Shown piece by piece: positions 43,497-51,690 of a stretch of DNA of 64,000 nucleotides. The stretch comes from CAZQQU01 sp964595625 (GTDB lineage: Bacteria > Bacteroidota > Bacteroidia > Flavobacteriales > Flavobacteriaceae). A program made the translations under genes and the position numbers. Position 1 is the first letter of the stretch; every line of letters starts with the position of its first letter. The DNA is taken from positions 1-64,000 of the forward strand of contig CAZQQU010000006.1 in assembly GCA_964595625.1 (NCBI GenBank). Direction: 5' to 3'. The notes below the pieces were generated by a model. The model did not search any database. It saw only the letters and a list, made by a program, of their open reading frames with translations, and was not told the origin of the DNA.

Positions 43497-44933
43497 ATGA
43501 AAAAAACAATTTTAAGTGTGGCAGCGCTGTTTCTGGGAGTAATCGCGTTTGCGCAATTTAACACCAGTGATGTGTTTCAGGAGGGAGATGGTAATTCTTC
43601 TACGGTAACACAGACTGGATTAGAAAATGATTCTGATGTAGATCAGATAGGAGATGACAACACTTCTACCGTAACACAAATGGGCGCTTATAACGAGTCT
43701 GTAGTGTTACAACAAGGAGATGATAACACTTCTGTAGTTTCACAAACAGGTGATGATAACTACTCAAGAGTAAGACAATACACTTTTACCTTAGGAACTG
43801 CTGATAATAATGACAGTGAAGTTATTCAGGATGGAAATAACAACTATTCTGATGTTTGGCAGGATGGCGACAATCACGTAAGTACTGTTGACCAAACCGG
43901 AGACGATAACTACGCTTTCTTAGACCAATGGGGCAATAACAGTACCAGTGATGTAGATCAGATAGGTAACGACAACAGCTCAACTACCTATCAGGGATAT
44001 CTTGGGAATAACCATACCAGCATTGTTTATCAAGAAGGAAACGATAATACTTCTAATGTAGAGCAGAATGGAGACTCTAACTTTTCTGAAGTGTATCAAA
44101 TAGGTAATGATAACGATTCTTATGTAGGACAATCCGGTAACGATAATTACTCTGGTGTACAACAAGTAGGTAATGACAACGAAAGTGACGTATTACAACT
44201 CGGAGATATGAATCAAGCATTAACCATACAATTAGGCAATGATAATACATCTGATACTGACCAAACAGGTAATGATAATTTGTCTATTGTATGGCAAGAA
44301 GGCGATGATAATGATGCAGATCACGACCAAGTTGGAAATTTAAACGAAGCCATTACAGAGCAAATAGGAGATGAGAATAGTTCAAGTATTTCTCAAACAG
44401 GTAATGACAACTGGGCAGGTACCGGACAATACGGTATTTTTAACGGTAGTATGGTTACACAAAACGGCAACAACAACAGTTCATTAACCATTCAAGACGG
44501 AAATGCTAATACTTCTACTGTAACTCAGTTAGGAAACTCTAATGACTCTGAAGTATTCCAAATAGGAAATAATAACGGATCAGGAGTTGGACAAAGCGGA
44601 AATAACAATGACAGTTATGTAGAGCAAGTAGGTAATTCAAACATAAGTGCTGTTCTTCAAGTGGGTAATGATAATATGTCTATTGTAGAACAAATGGGTA
44701 ATGGAAATATCAGCATTGCTACTCAAACAGGAAACTTGAACGAAAGTGAAGTGTACCAAACTGGAAATGTTAATATTAGTACTGTTTCACAAAATGGATT
44801 TGAGCACTATAGCATTGTAACGCAAAACGGTTACATAAATACAAGTTCTGTAACTCAAAACGGTAACAACCACTGGAGTTCTGTAAACCAAATCGGTAAC
44901 GGTAACAGTTCAATTGTTACTCAAAACAACTAA
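43497..44933 (+). CDS. csgA: Curlin-repeat major amyloid subunit (third, largest)
   Basis: 478 residues, the longest of the four: signal peptide MKKTILSVAALFLGVIAFA (almost the same as that of the second protein), then about 40 uninterrupted 11-residue curlin units such as GNDNTSDTDQT, GNDNLSIVWQE and GDDNDADHDQV, ending in the shared cap HWSSVNQIGNGNSSIVTQNN. Asp is very frequent at the turn positions. At the DNA level the units give a 33-base periodicity with strong codon variation, so the copies are old or under selection against recombination. No cysteine. Role: main fibre subunit, together with its two large paralogues. Confidence 0.92.
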   Translation: MKKTILSVAALFLGVIAFAQFNTSDVFQEGDGNSSTVTQTGLENDSDVDQIGDDNTSTVTQMGAYNESVVLQQGDDNTSVVSQTGDDNYSRVRQYTFTLGTADNNDSEVIQDGNNNYSDVWQDGDNHVSTVDQTGDDNYAFLDQWGNNSTSDVDQIGNDNSSTTYQGYLGNNHTSIVYQEGNDNTSNVEQNGDSNFSEVYQIGNDNDSYVGQSGNDNYSGVQQVGNDNESDVLQLGDMNQALTIQLGNDNTSDTDQTGNDNLSIVWQEGDDNDADHDQVGNLNEAITEQIGDENSSSISQTGNDNWAGTGQYGIFNGSMVTQNGNNNSSLTIQDGNANTSTVTQLGNSNDSEVFQIGNNNGSGVGQSGNNNDSYVEQVGNSNISAVLQVGNDNMSIVEQMGNGNISIATQTGNLNESEVYQTGNVNISTVSQNGFEHYSIVTQNGYINTSSVTQNGNNHWSSVNQIGNGNSSIVTQNN

Positions 44934-44943
44934 GAAAAATAAA

Positions 44944-44982
44944 AGTTGCCGTCAGATTTTAATCTTTCGGCAACTATTTTTA
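44944..44982 (+). terminator. Hairpin after third curlin gene
   Basis: AGTTGCCG (44944-44951) pairs with CGGCAACT (44968-44975), 16-base loop, then ATTTTT. Moderate terminator or 3' stabiliser. Confidence 0.6.
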
Positions 44983-45014
44983 AATCAAAAATTAATCAAC
45001 CAACTTTAATATTT

Positions 45015-45031
45015 ATTAACCAATTTAAATT
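45015..45031 (+). promoter_or_regulatory. Curlin leader motif, copy 4
   Basis: ATTAACCAATTTAAATT, 8 bases before the ATG of the fourth curlin gene. Confidence 0.65.
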
Positions 45032-45039
45032 TTTTTACA

Positions 45040-46293
45040 ATGAAAAAAGTAATTTTAAGCGCAGCAGTACTGTTTATGGGAGCAACAGTTTTTGCTCAAA
45101 ACAACATCAGCGATGTATTGCAACAAGGTAACGGAAACAGTTCTACTGTTTCACAAACCGGAAACGACAACGACTCTAATGTAGATCAAATCGGAAATGG
45201 TAACGACTCAGCTGTTACTCAAGTCGGGTCTGCTAATGACTCTGATGTGTACCAAATCGGAAATGACAACGACTCATCCGTATCTCAATCAGGAGTTACC
45301 AACCAGTCTTTGGTTGAGCAAAATGGAAATGGAAACCTTTCAGATGTAAGTCAAAACGGTACTTCTAACAAATACAGAACCACCCAAGATGGTGATGGCA
45401 ACGATTCGTATGTAAATCAAATCGGTACCGGTAACTCAGGAGGTATGGGAGCTCTTTTTTGGGGAACTTCTCAAATAGGAGATAACAACTATTCCAACAC
45501 GACTCAAATAGGGGATTACAACGATGCCGGTACTCGTCAGCAAGGTGATTTTAACAGTGCGGTCATATACCAATCGGGAAACAATAACAATGCCAATGGT
45601 ACATGGTGGGGTATCTATCAAATAGGTGACTTAAACGATGCTGAAATCGAACAATATGGTGATTTAAACCATGCCCATACCGAACAAATGGGGGATGAAA
45701 ATCAATACCTAACCACACAAGACGGTGCGAGTAACTGGGCTGAAACTTACCAAGTTGGTGATAGAAATTCCGGTGGCGGCACTCCTTTCATTTGGGGTAC
45801 TTCTCAAATCGGTAATGACAACTGGGCATTGGTAAACCAAAATGGTGATGACAACAATGCCGGTATTCGTCAAGACGGAGATGATAATATTGCTGAAATT
45901 GAACAAATTGGTAATAACAACATGGCTAACGGTGGCAATTTTGGAATTTACCAATTAGGTAACAATAATGATGCTTTCATTGGTCAATATGGCAACAATA
46001 ACTTTGCACTTACTCATCAATTTGGAGATCTTAACGACTCTGATATCGATCAAAACGGAGACTATAACGAGGCCGAAACTTACCAAGATGGTACAAACAA
46101 TATGTCTGATGTAAACCAAGACGGAAATGACAACGACAGCTATGTAAACCAAAATGGTTTTGATCATCAATCTTGGGTTAACCAAAACGGTAACTTAAAT
46201 AGCAGTACTGTTTCACAAAGTGGTAACAACCATTGGAGTTTAGTTAACCAAAATGGTAATGGAAATATTTCAACAGTTATTCAAAGTAACTAA
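45040..46293 (+). CDS. csgA: Curlin-repeat amyloid subunit with two-tier repeats (fourth)
   Basis: 417 residues: signal peptide MKKVILSAAVLFMGATVFA, then about 34 curlin units. Unlike the others it has four aromatic, glycine-rich enlarged loops (SGGMGALFWGTSQ, NANGTWWGIYQ, SGGGTPFIWGTSQ, MANGGNFGIYQ). They recur in the order A-B-A'-B' with a spacing of exactly 333 bases, which shows that a block of about 111 residues was duplicated inside the gene. Ala replaces many Ser in the inward positions of this middle section. The cap is HWSLVNQNGNGNISTVIQSN. Probably a fibre subunit with exposed aromatic patches, possibly for adhesion or subunit contacts. Confidence 0.9.
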   Translation: MKKVILSAAVLFMGATVFAQNNISDVLQQGNGNSSTVSQTGNDNDSNVDQIGNGNDSAVTQVGSANDSDVYQIGNDNDSSVSQSGVTNQSLVEQNGNGNLSDVSQNGTSNKYRTTQDGDGNDSYVNQIGTGNSGGMGALFWGTSQIGDNNYSNTTQIGDYNDAGTRQQGDFNSAVIYQSGNNNNANGTWWGIYQIGDLNDAEIEQYGDLNHAHTEQMGDENQYLTTQDGASNWAETYQVGDRNSGGGTPFIWGTSQIGNDNWALVNQNGDDNNAGIRQDGDDNIAEIEQIGNNNMANGGNFGIYQLGNNNDAFIGQYGNNNFALTHQFGDLNDSDIDQNGDYNEAETYQDGTNNMSDVNQDGNDNDSYVNQNGFDHQSWVNQNGNLNSSTVSQSGNNHWSLVNQNGNGNISTVIQSN

Positions 46294-46382
46294 TATTAAA
46301 TATTTGTTCTTATATATTTTGTTTCCGGTCAAATAATTCTAATATCAAATCAGGGGAGCGATTATGATATAGAAAAACCGGT

Positions 46383-46428
46383 AAGTGAACCGGTAGGAAA
46401 ATTTTCCTGCCGGTCTCACTTATTTTTC
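46383..46428 (+). terminator. Long hairpin between curlin and csg assembly genes
   Basis: About 19 paired bases: AAGTGA, ACCGG and AGGAAAA on the left match TTTTCCT, CCGGT and TCACTT on the right with one bulge, then ATTTTTC. Likely terminator or attenuator that lowers expression of the downstream assembly genes. The 236-base gap 46294-46529 holds nothing else that I can identify. Confidence 0.7.
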
Positions 46429-46529
46429 TAAAAAAAATATGAGGCGCTACGCAAAATCATGTAACTTAGTAGTTCATTGTCAAAACCTTATATTGTTCCC
46501 TAGCTATGAATTGTAAAAATATCCTTATG

Positions 46530-47024
46530 AATAAGAAAATTTACATCCGTCTGCTCTTTTTACTTGCTTTTGCAACATCTTGGGCACAGCAAGAGGAAAC
46601 GGAAAATAGCCCCTTAGGACTTTCCAAATCCGAGTATTTTCACTTCATTAGTAGCCAACAAGTAGCCGTTAAATCCGCTACCACCTCTAATTCTTCCGTA
46701 TTTGTAACTCAAATAGGCGATTATAATAGCCTTACTACTCAAGTTACAACATTGACTGACCAGTCTGTGTACACACAAATAGGTGATAACAACCATATAC
46801 TAGTTCTGGCTGAAACCAAATCACTCTCTCAAAGTATTCAACAACAAGGTGAGGGTAATTATTTTCAAAGCTACGGTAATGACCCTTATGCCAACCACAG
46901 TATCCAAGTAAACCAAAACGGAATTAATCAAGATATCACTGTCTTTGGAAATAATTCTATGTCTGATAAAATGATTATTAATATGAACGGAACAGATAGT
47001 TCGTTGATAGTTAGGAATTTCTAA
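46530..47024 (+). CDS. csgB: CsgB-like minor curlin / nucleator
   Basis: 164 residues from the ATG at 46530 (MNKKIYIRLLFLLAFATSWA, signal peptide; an upstream in-frame ATG is less likely). It has a non-repetitive N-terminal half and then four or five degenerate curlin units (VFVTQIGDYNSLTTQ, YTQIGDNNHIL, IQQQGEGNYF, QVNQNGINQDI). Its size, the irregular repeats and position between major subunits and the assembly genes are those of CsgB, which nucleates fibre growth at the cell surface. The lack of the shared cap separates it from the four proteins upstream. It is 13 bases from the next gene. Confidence 0.78.
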   Translation, partial: NKKIYIRLLFLLAFATSWAQQEETENSPLGLSKSEYFHFISSQQVAVKSATTSNSSVFVTQIGDYNSLTTQVTTLTDQSVYTQIGDNNHILVLAETKSLSQSIQQQGEGNYFQSYGNDPYANHSIQVNQNGINQDITVFGNNSMSDKMIINMNGTDSSLIVRNF

Positions 47025-47037
47025 AAAAAATATTACG

Positions 47038-47823
47038 ATGAAAGCGGTTCACCTTAGTCTGCTCATGCTTTTTTCTTTCTTTGCTGTCACCAAAAGTGCT
47101 TCACAGATTTATAATCAAAATGTGGAAGCCAAAATTGTGGTTCACGAAGGAGAAGAGTGGATCGAACTCACCGCTACCGCTTATAATAAAACCACTTTTA
47201 CTCAAAGTATTCGCTATGATTTCTCGGTAATCCGAAATGATATCGGAGCATCTAATTTTTCAAAAAACACACAAAACGGACGACAAGTGGTAGAACCCGG
47301 ACAACGCACAGATTTGTCCACAACCACTATTAATGCTAAGCCCGAGGATCGGGTGGTAGTTTTATTGTTAATCTATGACGATAATGACCAAATAATTGCC
47401 AAAGATCGAGTGGCCTATAACGATGAGGAAACCTCCGATACTGAAGTCAAAGAAGAATTTGTAGATAAATTGCAAGCGGATGATAAGCAAGGAGATATAG
47501 GGGATTCGTACGACGGAATACAACTTATGGGCGTCGTGTTAGACGAAACCAAAACCAAGGCGGGCAGAGATTTTTATCAGTTGTTCTATTCTTCGTATTT
47601 GGCAAATCAAATAAATAGTGAGCGCATCATAAGCTTACGCGAAAGTTTTTCTATGGGCAATAATACCCGAATCCAAGTCCTGGTAGATGAGAATATTATT
47701 TTTGAGTTTTTTGTAAGAACACAATACGATTATCTCAAATCCATGGCAGAAGTTTCTATTAGAAGAGTGGGTATGCATTTTAACCGATTAAATAGAGAAG
47801 CTAACTTGATTAAAAGATTTTAA
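47038..47823 (+). CDS. csgE: CsgE with fused N-terminal CsgH-like chaperone domain
   Basis: 261 residues, about twice normal CsgE. After a signal peptide, residues 25-125 look like the immunoglobulin-type amyloid inhibitor CsgH/CsgC: TQSIRYDFSVIRNDIGASNF, then QNGRQVVEPGQ. An acidic linker (about 126-155, EETSDTEVKEEFVDKLQADD) leads to a CsgE domain (156-261): GRDFYQLFYSSY, DENIIFEFFV. CsgE caps the periplasmic side of CsgG and delivers subunits; CsgH prevents premature fibre formation. The fusion would couple both jobs in one periplasmic protein. The CsgE part is firm; the CsgH assignment rests on pattern similarity. Confidence 0.85.
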   Translation: MKAVHLSLLMLFSFFAVTKSASQIYNQNVEAKIVVHEGEEWIELTATAYNKTTFTQSIRYDFSVIRNDIGASNFSKNTQNGRQVVEPGQRTDLSTTTINAKPEDRVVVLLLIYDDNDQIIAKDRVAYNDEETSDTEVKEEFVDKLQADDKQGDIGDSYDGIQLMGVVLDETKTKAGRDFYQLFYSSYLANQINSERIISLRESFSMGNNTRIQVLVDENIIFEFFVRTQYDYLKSMAEVSIRRVGMHFNRLNREANLIKRF

Positions 47824-47869
47824 TGAATTGGGAGGGTAGTTTTGCTTCCGTGTTATAAAAACTAAAATG

Positions 47870-48265
47870 ATGAAACAGATTATTTTATGGTGCTTTTTAG
47901 CATTTTCAGCAACAGCAGTAGCCCAGCAGCTAACCTACAAACCGATGAATCCTTTCTTTGGAGGAGATACTTTTAATTACCAAATAATGTTGAGTTCGGC
48001 CAATGCCCAAAACTCATTTACCGATCCCAATGCTGCTTCCAGAAATATAAATAGTATGGATCAATTTGCCGAAAGTTTAAACCGGCAACTACTCAACCAA
48101 CTTTCTCGATCGCTTTTTAATGAACAATTTGGTGGAGATATACAACCAGGTTCTTTTGTATTTGGAAGCCTAGCTATCGAAATATATGAAACCGGAGAAG
48201 GTATGGTAATCAATATACTCAATACCGATACCGGTGAACAAACGCAAATAATCATACCTCACTAA
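47870..48265 (+). CDS. csgF: Curli assembly protein CsgF
   Basis: 131 residues (ATG at 47867 gives one more Met). Signal peptide MKQIILWCFLAFSATAVAQ, then the mature CsgF start LTYKPMNPFFGGDTFNY, the conserved N-P-x-F-G-G segment that inserts into the CsgG channel to form the second constriction. The C-terminal part has SFVFGSLAIEIYETGEGM and DTGEQTQIIIP, the usual beta-rich end. CsgF is secreted through CsgG and holds the CsgB nucleator at the surface. It lies 44 bases after csgE and 15 before csgG. Confidence 0.95.
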   Translation: MKQIILWCFLAFSATAVAQQLTYKPMNPFFGGDTFNYQIMLSSANAQNSFTDPNAASRNINSMDQFAESLNRQLLNQLSRSLFNEQFGGDIQPGSFVFGSLAIEIYETGEGMVINILNTDTGEQTQIIIPH

Positions 48266-48280
48266 CGCTCCTAAATCATT

Positions 48281-49648
48281 ATGAAGTATATACGCTTTTC
48301 TTTTTATGTACTGCTCTTCAGCTTTTTGTTGGTAGGATGTGGAGCTTATTTTAACCAACCGGTTAACCGACAGCAAGCACGTGCCGGCGAATTAACCTCT
48401 AAGAGTCGTTATTTAAAAGAACTACCTAAACCCGCCGAACCTATTATTGCGGGGGTGTACAACTTTAGAGATCAAACCGGACAGTATAAAAATATTGATG
48501 TGGGTAGCTCGTTTAGTACAGCAATTTCACAAGGGGGAACTACCATGCTTATCAAAGCCTTAGAAGATTCCGGATGGTTTACAGTTTTAGAACGTGAAAA
48601 CCTGGGAAATCTTCTTAACGAAAGAAATATTATCAATACCACCCGCGAACAATACAAAAAAGCCGGATCCGATAACCAACCGCAACTACCTCCCTTGCTT
48701 TTTGCAGGAATCTTACTTGAAGGGGGTGTAGTTTCTTACGATACCAATATTATTACGGGCGGTGCCGGAGCTAGATATTTTGGGGTAGGAAGTTCAACTC
48801 AATATAGAGAAGACCGAATAACCGTCTATTTGCGTGCAGTTTCAACCACCAATGGACGGATACTCAAAACCGTATATGTTTCTAAAACCATACTTTCACA
48901 AGCGGTTTCGGCCAACCTCTTTAAGTATGTTAACTTTCAGCGCTTATTAGAAGTAGAAACCGGATTCACCGTTAACGAACCGGTTCAATTAGCTATGAAA
49001 GATGCCATCGAAAAAGCAGTGGAAAGCTTAATTATAGAAGGAATCTCTGAAAACCTTTGGCGTACCGCCTCCGGGAAAGAAACCGATAGCCTATTGGTAG
49101 CTAATTATTTTACAGAAAAAGATATAGAAGAATCTACCCTTTTATACAACCGCAAACAAGTAGAAAGAACTCAAAAAAATTCGGTAGCTGTGACCGGCGG
49201 TACCAATATTTTAGACGGGGACTTAGGCAAGAAAAAAATGGGTTATTCTTTCAGAGCATCTTACACCCGTGATTTAACTCAAAATTTTTCAGCCGAGTTT
49301 AATTTTAACTTTTTTGAACTCCGAGGAGGTAACTTTTATAACAATAGTCTGACCAGCGTTGATGCTAATATCCAATATCGCATCTTACCTAACGACGATT
49401 TGGCACCTTATGTTTACGGCGGGGTAGGTTTTATCTATGATATGGTGACTAGTGAAGAATTTGCAACCGATTCGTATTTTAAAATTCAATACGGTTTGGG
49501 TTTACAATATTATCTCAATCAACGGTGGAGTTTATTGGCATTTGCAGAACAAAATTACGCCTTTAGTGATGAATTAGACAATATAATTAGTGGAAAAAGA
49601 AATGATATCTATTACAATTTCGGTTTGGGCTTAAAATACTTTTTTTAA
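48281..49648 (+). CDS. csgG: CsgG curli secretion channel with extra C-terminal beta-barrel-like domain
   Basis: 455 residues against about 277 for E. coli CsgG. Lipoprotein signal with Cys20 in LLVGCGAYF. Residues 40-265 are CsgG: FRDQTGQYKNIDVGSSFSTA, LERENLGNLLNERN, GARYFGVGSSTQY and FQRLLEVETGFTVNEP. At the channel constriction the Phe (F56 in E. coli) is kept but Asn55 is Ser and Tyr51 is not conserved, with one residue inserted. Residues 290-455 are alternating amphipathic strands ending in an aromatic C terminus (YYNFGLGLKYFF), resembling an eight-stranded outer membrane barrel. It forms the outer-membrane pore for curlin export. Confidence 0.93.
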   Translation: MKYIRFSFYVLLFSFLLVGCGAYFNQPVNRQQARAGELTSKSRYLKELPKPAEPIIAGVYNFRDQTGQYKNIDVGSSFSTAISQGGTTMLIKALEDSGWFTVLERENLGNLLNERNIINTTREQYKKAGSDNQPQLPPLLFAGILLEGGVVSYDTNIITGGAGARYFGVGSSTQYREDRITVYLRAVSTTNGRILKTVYVSKTILSQAVSANLFKYVNFQRLLEVETGFTVNEPVQLAMKDAIEKAVESLIIEGISENLWRTASGKETDSLLVANYFTEKDIEESTLLYNRKQVERTQKNSVAVTGGTNILDGDLGKKKMGYSFRASYTRDLTQNFSAEFNFNFFELRGGNFYNNSLTSVDANIQYRILPNDDLAPYVYGGVGFIYDMVTSEEFATDSYFKIQYGLGLQYYLNQRWSLLAFAEQNYAFSDELDNIISGKRNDIYYNFGLGLKYFF

Positions 49649-49679
49649 CGCTAAAGCGAAATAATAAAATATTCCTGTT

Positions 49680-51170
49680 ATGAAAAAAATACTAGTATTG
49701 AGTTGTATCGTTCTCTTGTCAAATTTACTGGCTTGTAGTGAAGACCCGGTAGATGATGCGGGTAATGGTACCATATCCGGAAAAGTTGTATCGTCCGGTG
49801 ATAATGTTCCTTTAGAAAATGTAAAAATCGAAACCTCACCCATTTCTAATACCGTTTTTACAAATGAAGCGGGTGAGTTTATCATTGAACATGTAAAAGC
49901 GGGTGAATATTCCGTACAAGCCCAATTGGAGGGATATATTACCAACTTTAAAGGAGCTAATGTTCAAAATGGACAAACCAGTAATGTGGTATTTGAACTA
50001 AAAAAATCAGATGCTAATAATCAGCCACCCAGTATTCCGGTATTGGTAGCACCCGCTCAAGATGAGTTGCTACCAAATATTGAGGCGATTTTTGTATGGT
50101 CATGTACCGACCCCGACGAGGATACCTTAACTTATACTATCGAACTGCGCAATGATGTCAATAACGAGGTGTTGCTTTTTGAAGATATTACAGATACTAC
50201 GTATGTGTACTCCCCTTTGCTTTTTGGTGCTAAATACTTTTGGCAAGTAACCGCAAACGACGGGGTCAATGAACCGGTAATTAGCCCCATGAGTTCGTTT
50301 GAAGTAGAAGCGGCACCCGTTGATAACCGATTTCTTTTTAGTAGAAAAATAGGAAGTAATAGAGTGCTTTTTTCTGCCCATGAAACAGGTGAAGAATTCC
50401 AACTCACCACCTCTTCGGAAAATAGTTTCCGACCCCGTAGAAACGTGGCTGCTAATAAAATAGCTTTTCTAAAAACCGAAGGTTCACAATCGCATATCTT
50501 TACGATGAATCGGGATGGATCAGGGATTACTCAGGTAACATCTTCGGTGGTGCCCAATGGATTTAATTTAAATGAAATCAACTTTTGTTGGCCGAATAAC
50601 AGCGACAAAATTTATTTCCCTAGTTACGACAAACTCTACCGAATTAATAGTAACGGACAGGGCTTAGAACTGGTATACCAAACCACCGATGGGTCCCTAA
50701 TATCGGAAGTGGATGTCAATATAGAACAAAACATGATTGCGCTTAAAACCAATGATATCAACGGCTACCAAGTCAAGATTTTTGTGATTTCACTCATCGG
50801 AGCCTATAAATACGAAGTACTTTCGGGTATAGATGGTGCCGTTAGTGGCTTGCATATTTCTGCAAACGGTCAAAAAATCCTGTACGCGCGCGATGTTTCA
50901 GGGTTTGAAAATTCAGAATACCGACGCCTGGAATCTCGAATCTTCTTGTACGATGTAGCCAGTTCTACTGCTACCGATATTTCTGGGGATGTGCCTCCCG
51001 GTACCAATGATTTAGACCCGCGATTCTCGCCCAATGAAGGGTATGTTATCTTTACAAATACATCCAACGACGGTATTTCGCCTCGTTATATCTATAGTTT
51101 AGAAATTGGCGCCTCCGGAAGCAATCGCAATCTCTTATTTGAAGATGCTTCCATGCCCGACTGGAAATAG
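49680..51170 (+). CDS. Surface lipoprotein: carboxypeptidase-regulatory, FN3-like and beta-propeller domains
   Basis: 496 residues. Lipobox with Cys19 (LLSNLLACSED). Residues 28-105 form a carboxypeptidase regulatory-like (transthyretin-type) domain: GTISGKVVSSGDNVPLENV...GEYSVQAQLEGY. Residues 115-210 are an FN3/Ig-like module. From about 215 to the end the sequence shows WD40/PD40 (TolB-like) propeller blades (NKIAFLKTEGSQSHIFTMNR, DGSGITQVTS, DPRFSPNEGYVIFT). Starting 31 bases after csgG on the same strand, it is probably part of the curli operon, perhaps tethering or organising fibres at the surface. No such gene exists in the E. coli csg loci. Confidence 0.8.
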   Translation: MKKILVLSCIVLLSNLLACSEDPVDDAGNGTISGKVVSSGDNVPLENVKIETSPISNTVFTNEAGEFIIEHVKAGEYSVQAQLEGYITNFKGANVQNGQTSNVVFELKKSDANNQPPSIPVLVAPAQDELLPNIEAIFVWSCTDPDEDTLTYTIELRNDVNNEVLLFEDITDTTYVYSPLLFGAKYFWQVTANDGVNEPVISPMSSFEVEAAPVDNRFLFSRKIGSNRVLFSAHETGEEFQLTTSSENSFRPRRNVAANKIAFLKTEGSQSHIFTMNRDGSGITQVTSSVVPNGFNLNEINFCWPNNSDKIYFPSYDKLYRINSNGQGLELVYQTTDGSLISEVDVNIEQNMIALKTNDINGYQVKIFVISLIGAYKYEVLSGIDGAVSGLHISANGQKILYARDVSGFENSEYRRLESRIFLYDVASSTATDISGDVPPGTNDLDPRFSPNEGYVIFTNTSNDGISPRYIYSLEIGASGSNRNLLFEDASMPDWK

Positions 51171-51176
51171 GTAGAA

Positions 51177-51653
51177 CTAGTCTTTTGTAAAGTCGATGCT
51201 CAGCGAGTTAACACAGTAGCGTTGACCGGTGTTTGTAGGACCATCGTCAAAAACATGGCCTAAGTGACCGCCGCACTGTGAGCATAAAATCTCAGTACGA
51301 ATCATATTAAAAGAAGTATCTTTTTGATAAATGATACTACCGGGTAGGGCTTGATCAAAAGAAGGCCAGCCACAGTTGCTTTCAAATTTGTTGGCACTGC
51401 TAAACAATTTCTTTCCACAGCCCCCGCAATGGTAATTACCCGATTCAAAAAAGAGATTGTATTTACCGGAATGGGGTGGTTCGGTACCTTTTTGACGAAG
51501 TATATAATACCGCTCACTACCCAATTCTTTTAACCATTGGGATTCTGATTTTTCGAGGGGATATTTTTTTTCCATAGCATTTGAATTTTCCACGGGGTAA
51601 TTACAAGAAAAAAAGATAACAGAAATTACTGATATGAATATGAAACGTATCAT
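51177..51653 (-). CDS. msrB: Peptide-methionine (R)-S-oxide reductase, lipoprotein form
   Basis: 158 residues. A signal sequence with lipobox (VISVIFFSCNYP) indicates export and lipidation, so this MsrB repairs oxidised methionine in envelope proteins. The catalytic Cys is in RYCVNSLSIDF; zinc ligands are CGGCG and CSQCGG. Length is normal apart from the signal. It is convergent with the curli operon end, six bases away, and its stop overlaps no other gene. Confidence 0.96.
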   Translation of the reverse strand: MIRFIFISVISVIFFSCNYPVENSNAMEKKYPLEKSESQWLKELGSERYYILRQKGTEPPHSGKYNLFFESGNYHCGGCGKKLFSSANKFESNCGWPSFDQALPGSIIYQKDTSFNMIRTEILCSQCGGHLGHVFDDGPTNTGQRYCVNSLSIDFTKD

Positions 51654-51690
51654 TCGGTTTGAATTAATTTCTGTTATCTCATAATTATAT

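Noticed and set aside
42329..46293. Short-period repeats resembling a CRISPR or minisatellite array
   Set aside because: The 33-base period is the codon version of 11-residue curlin units in long open frames with signal peptides; repeat copies are not identical and there are no uniform spacers.
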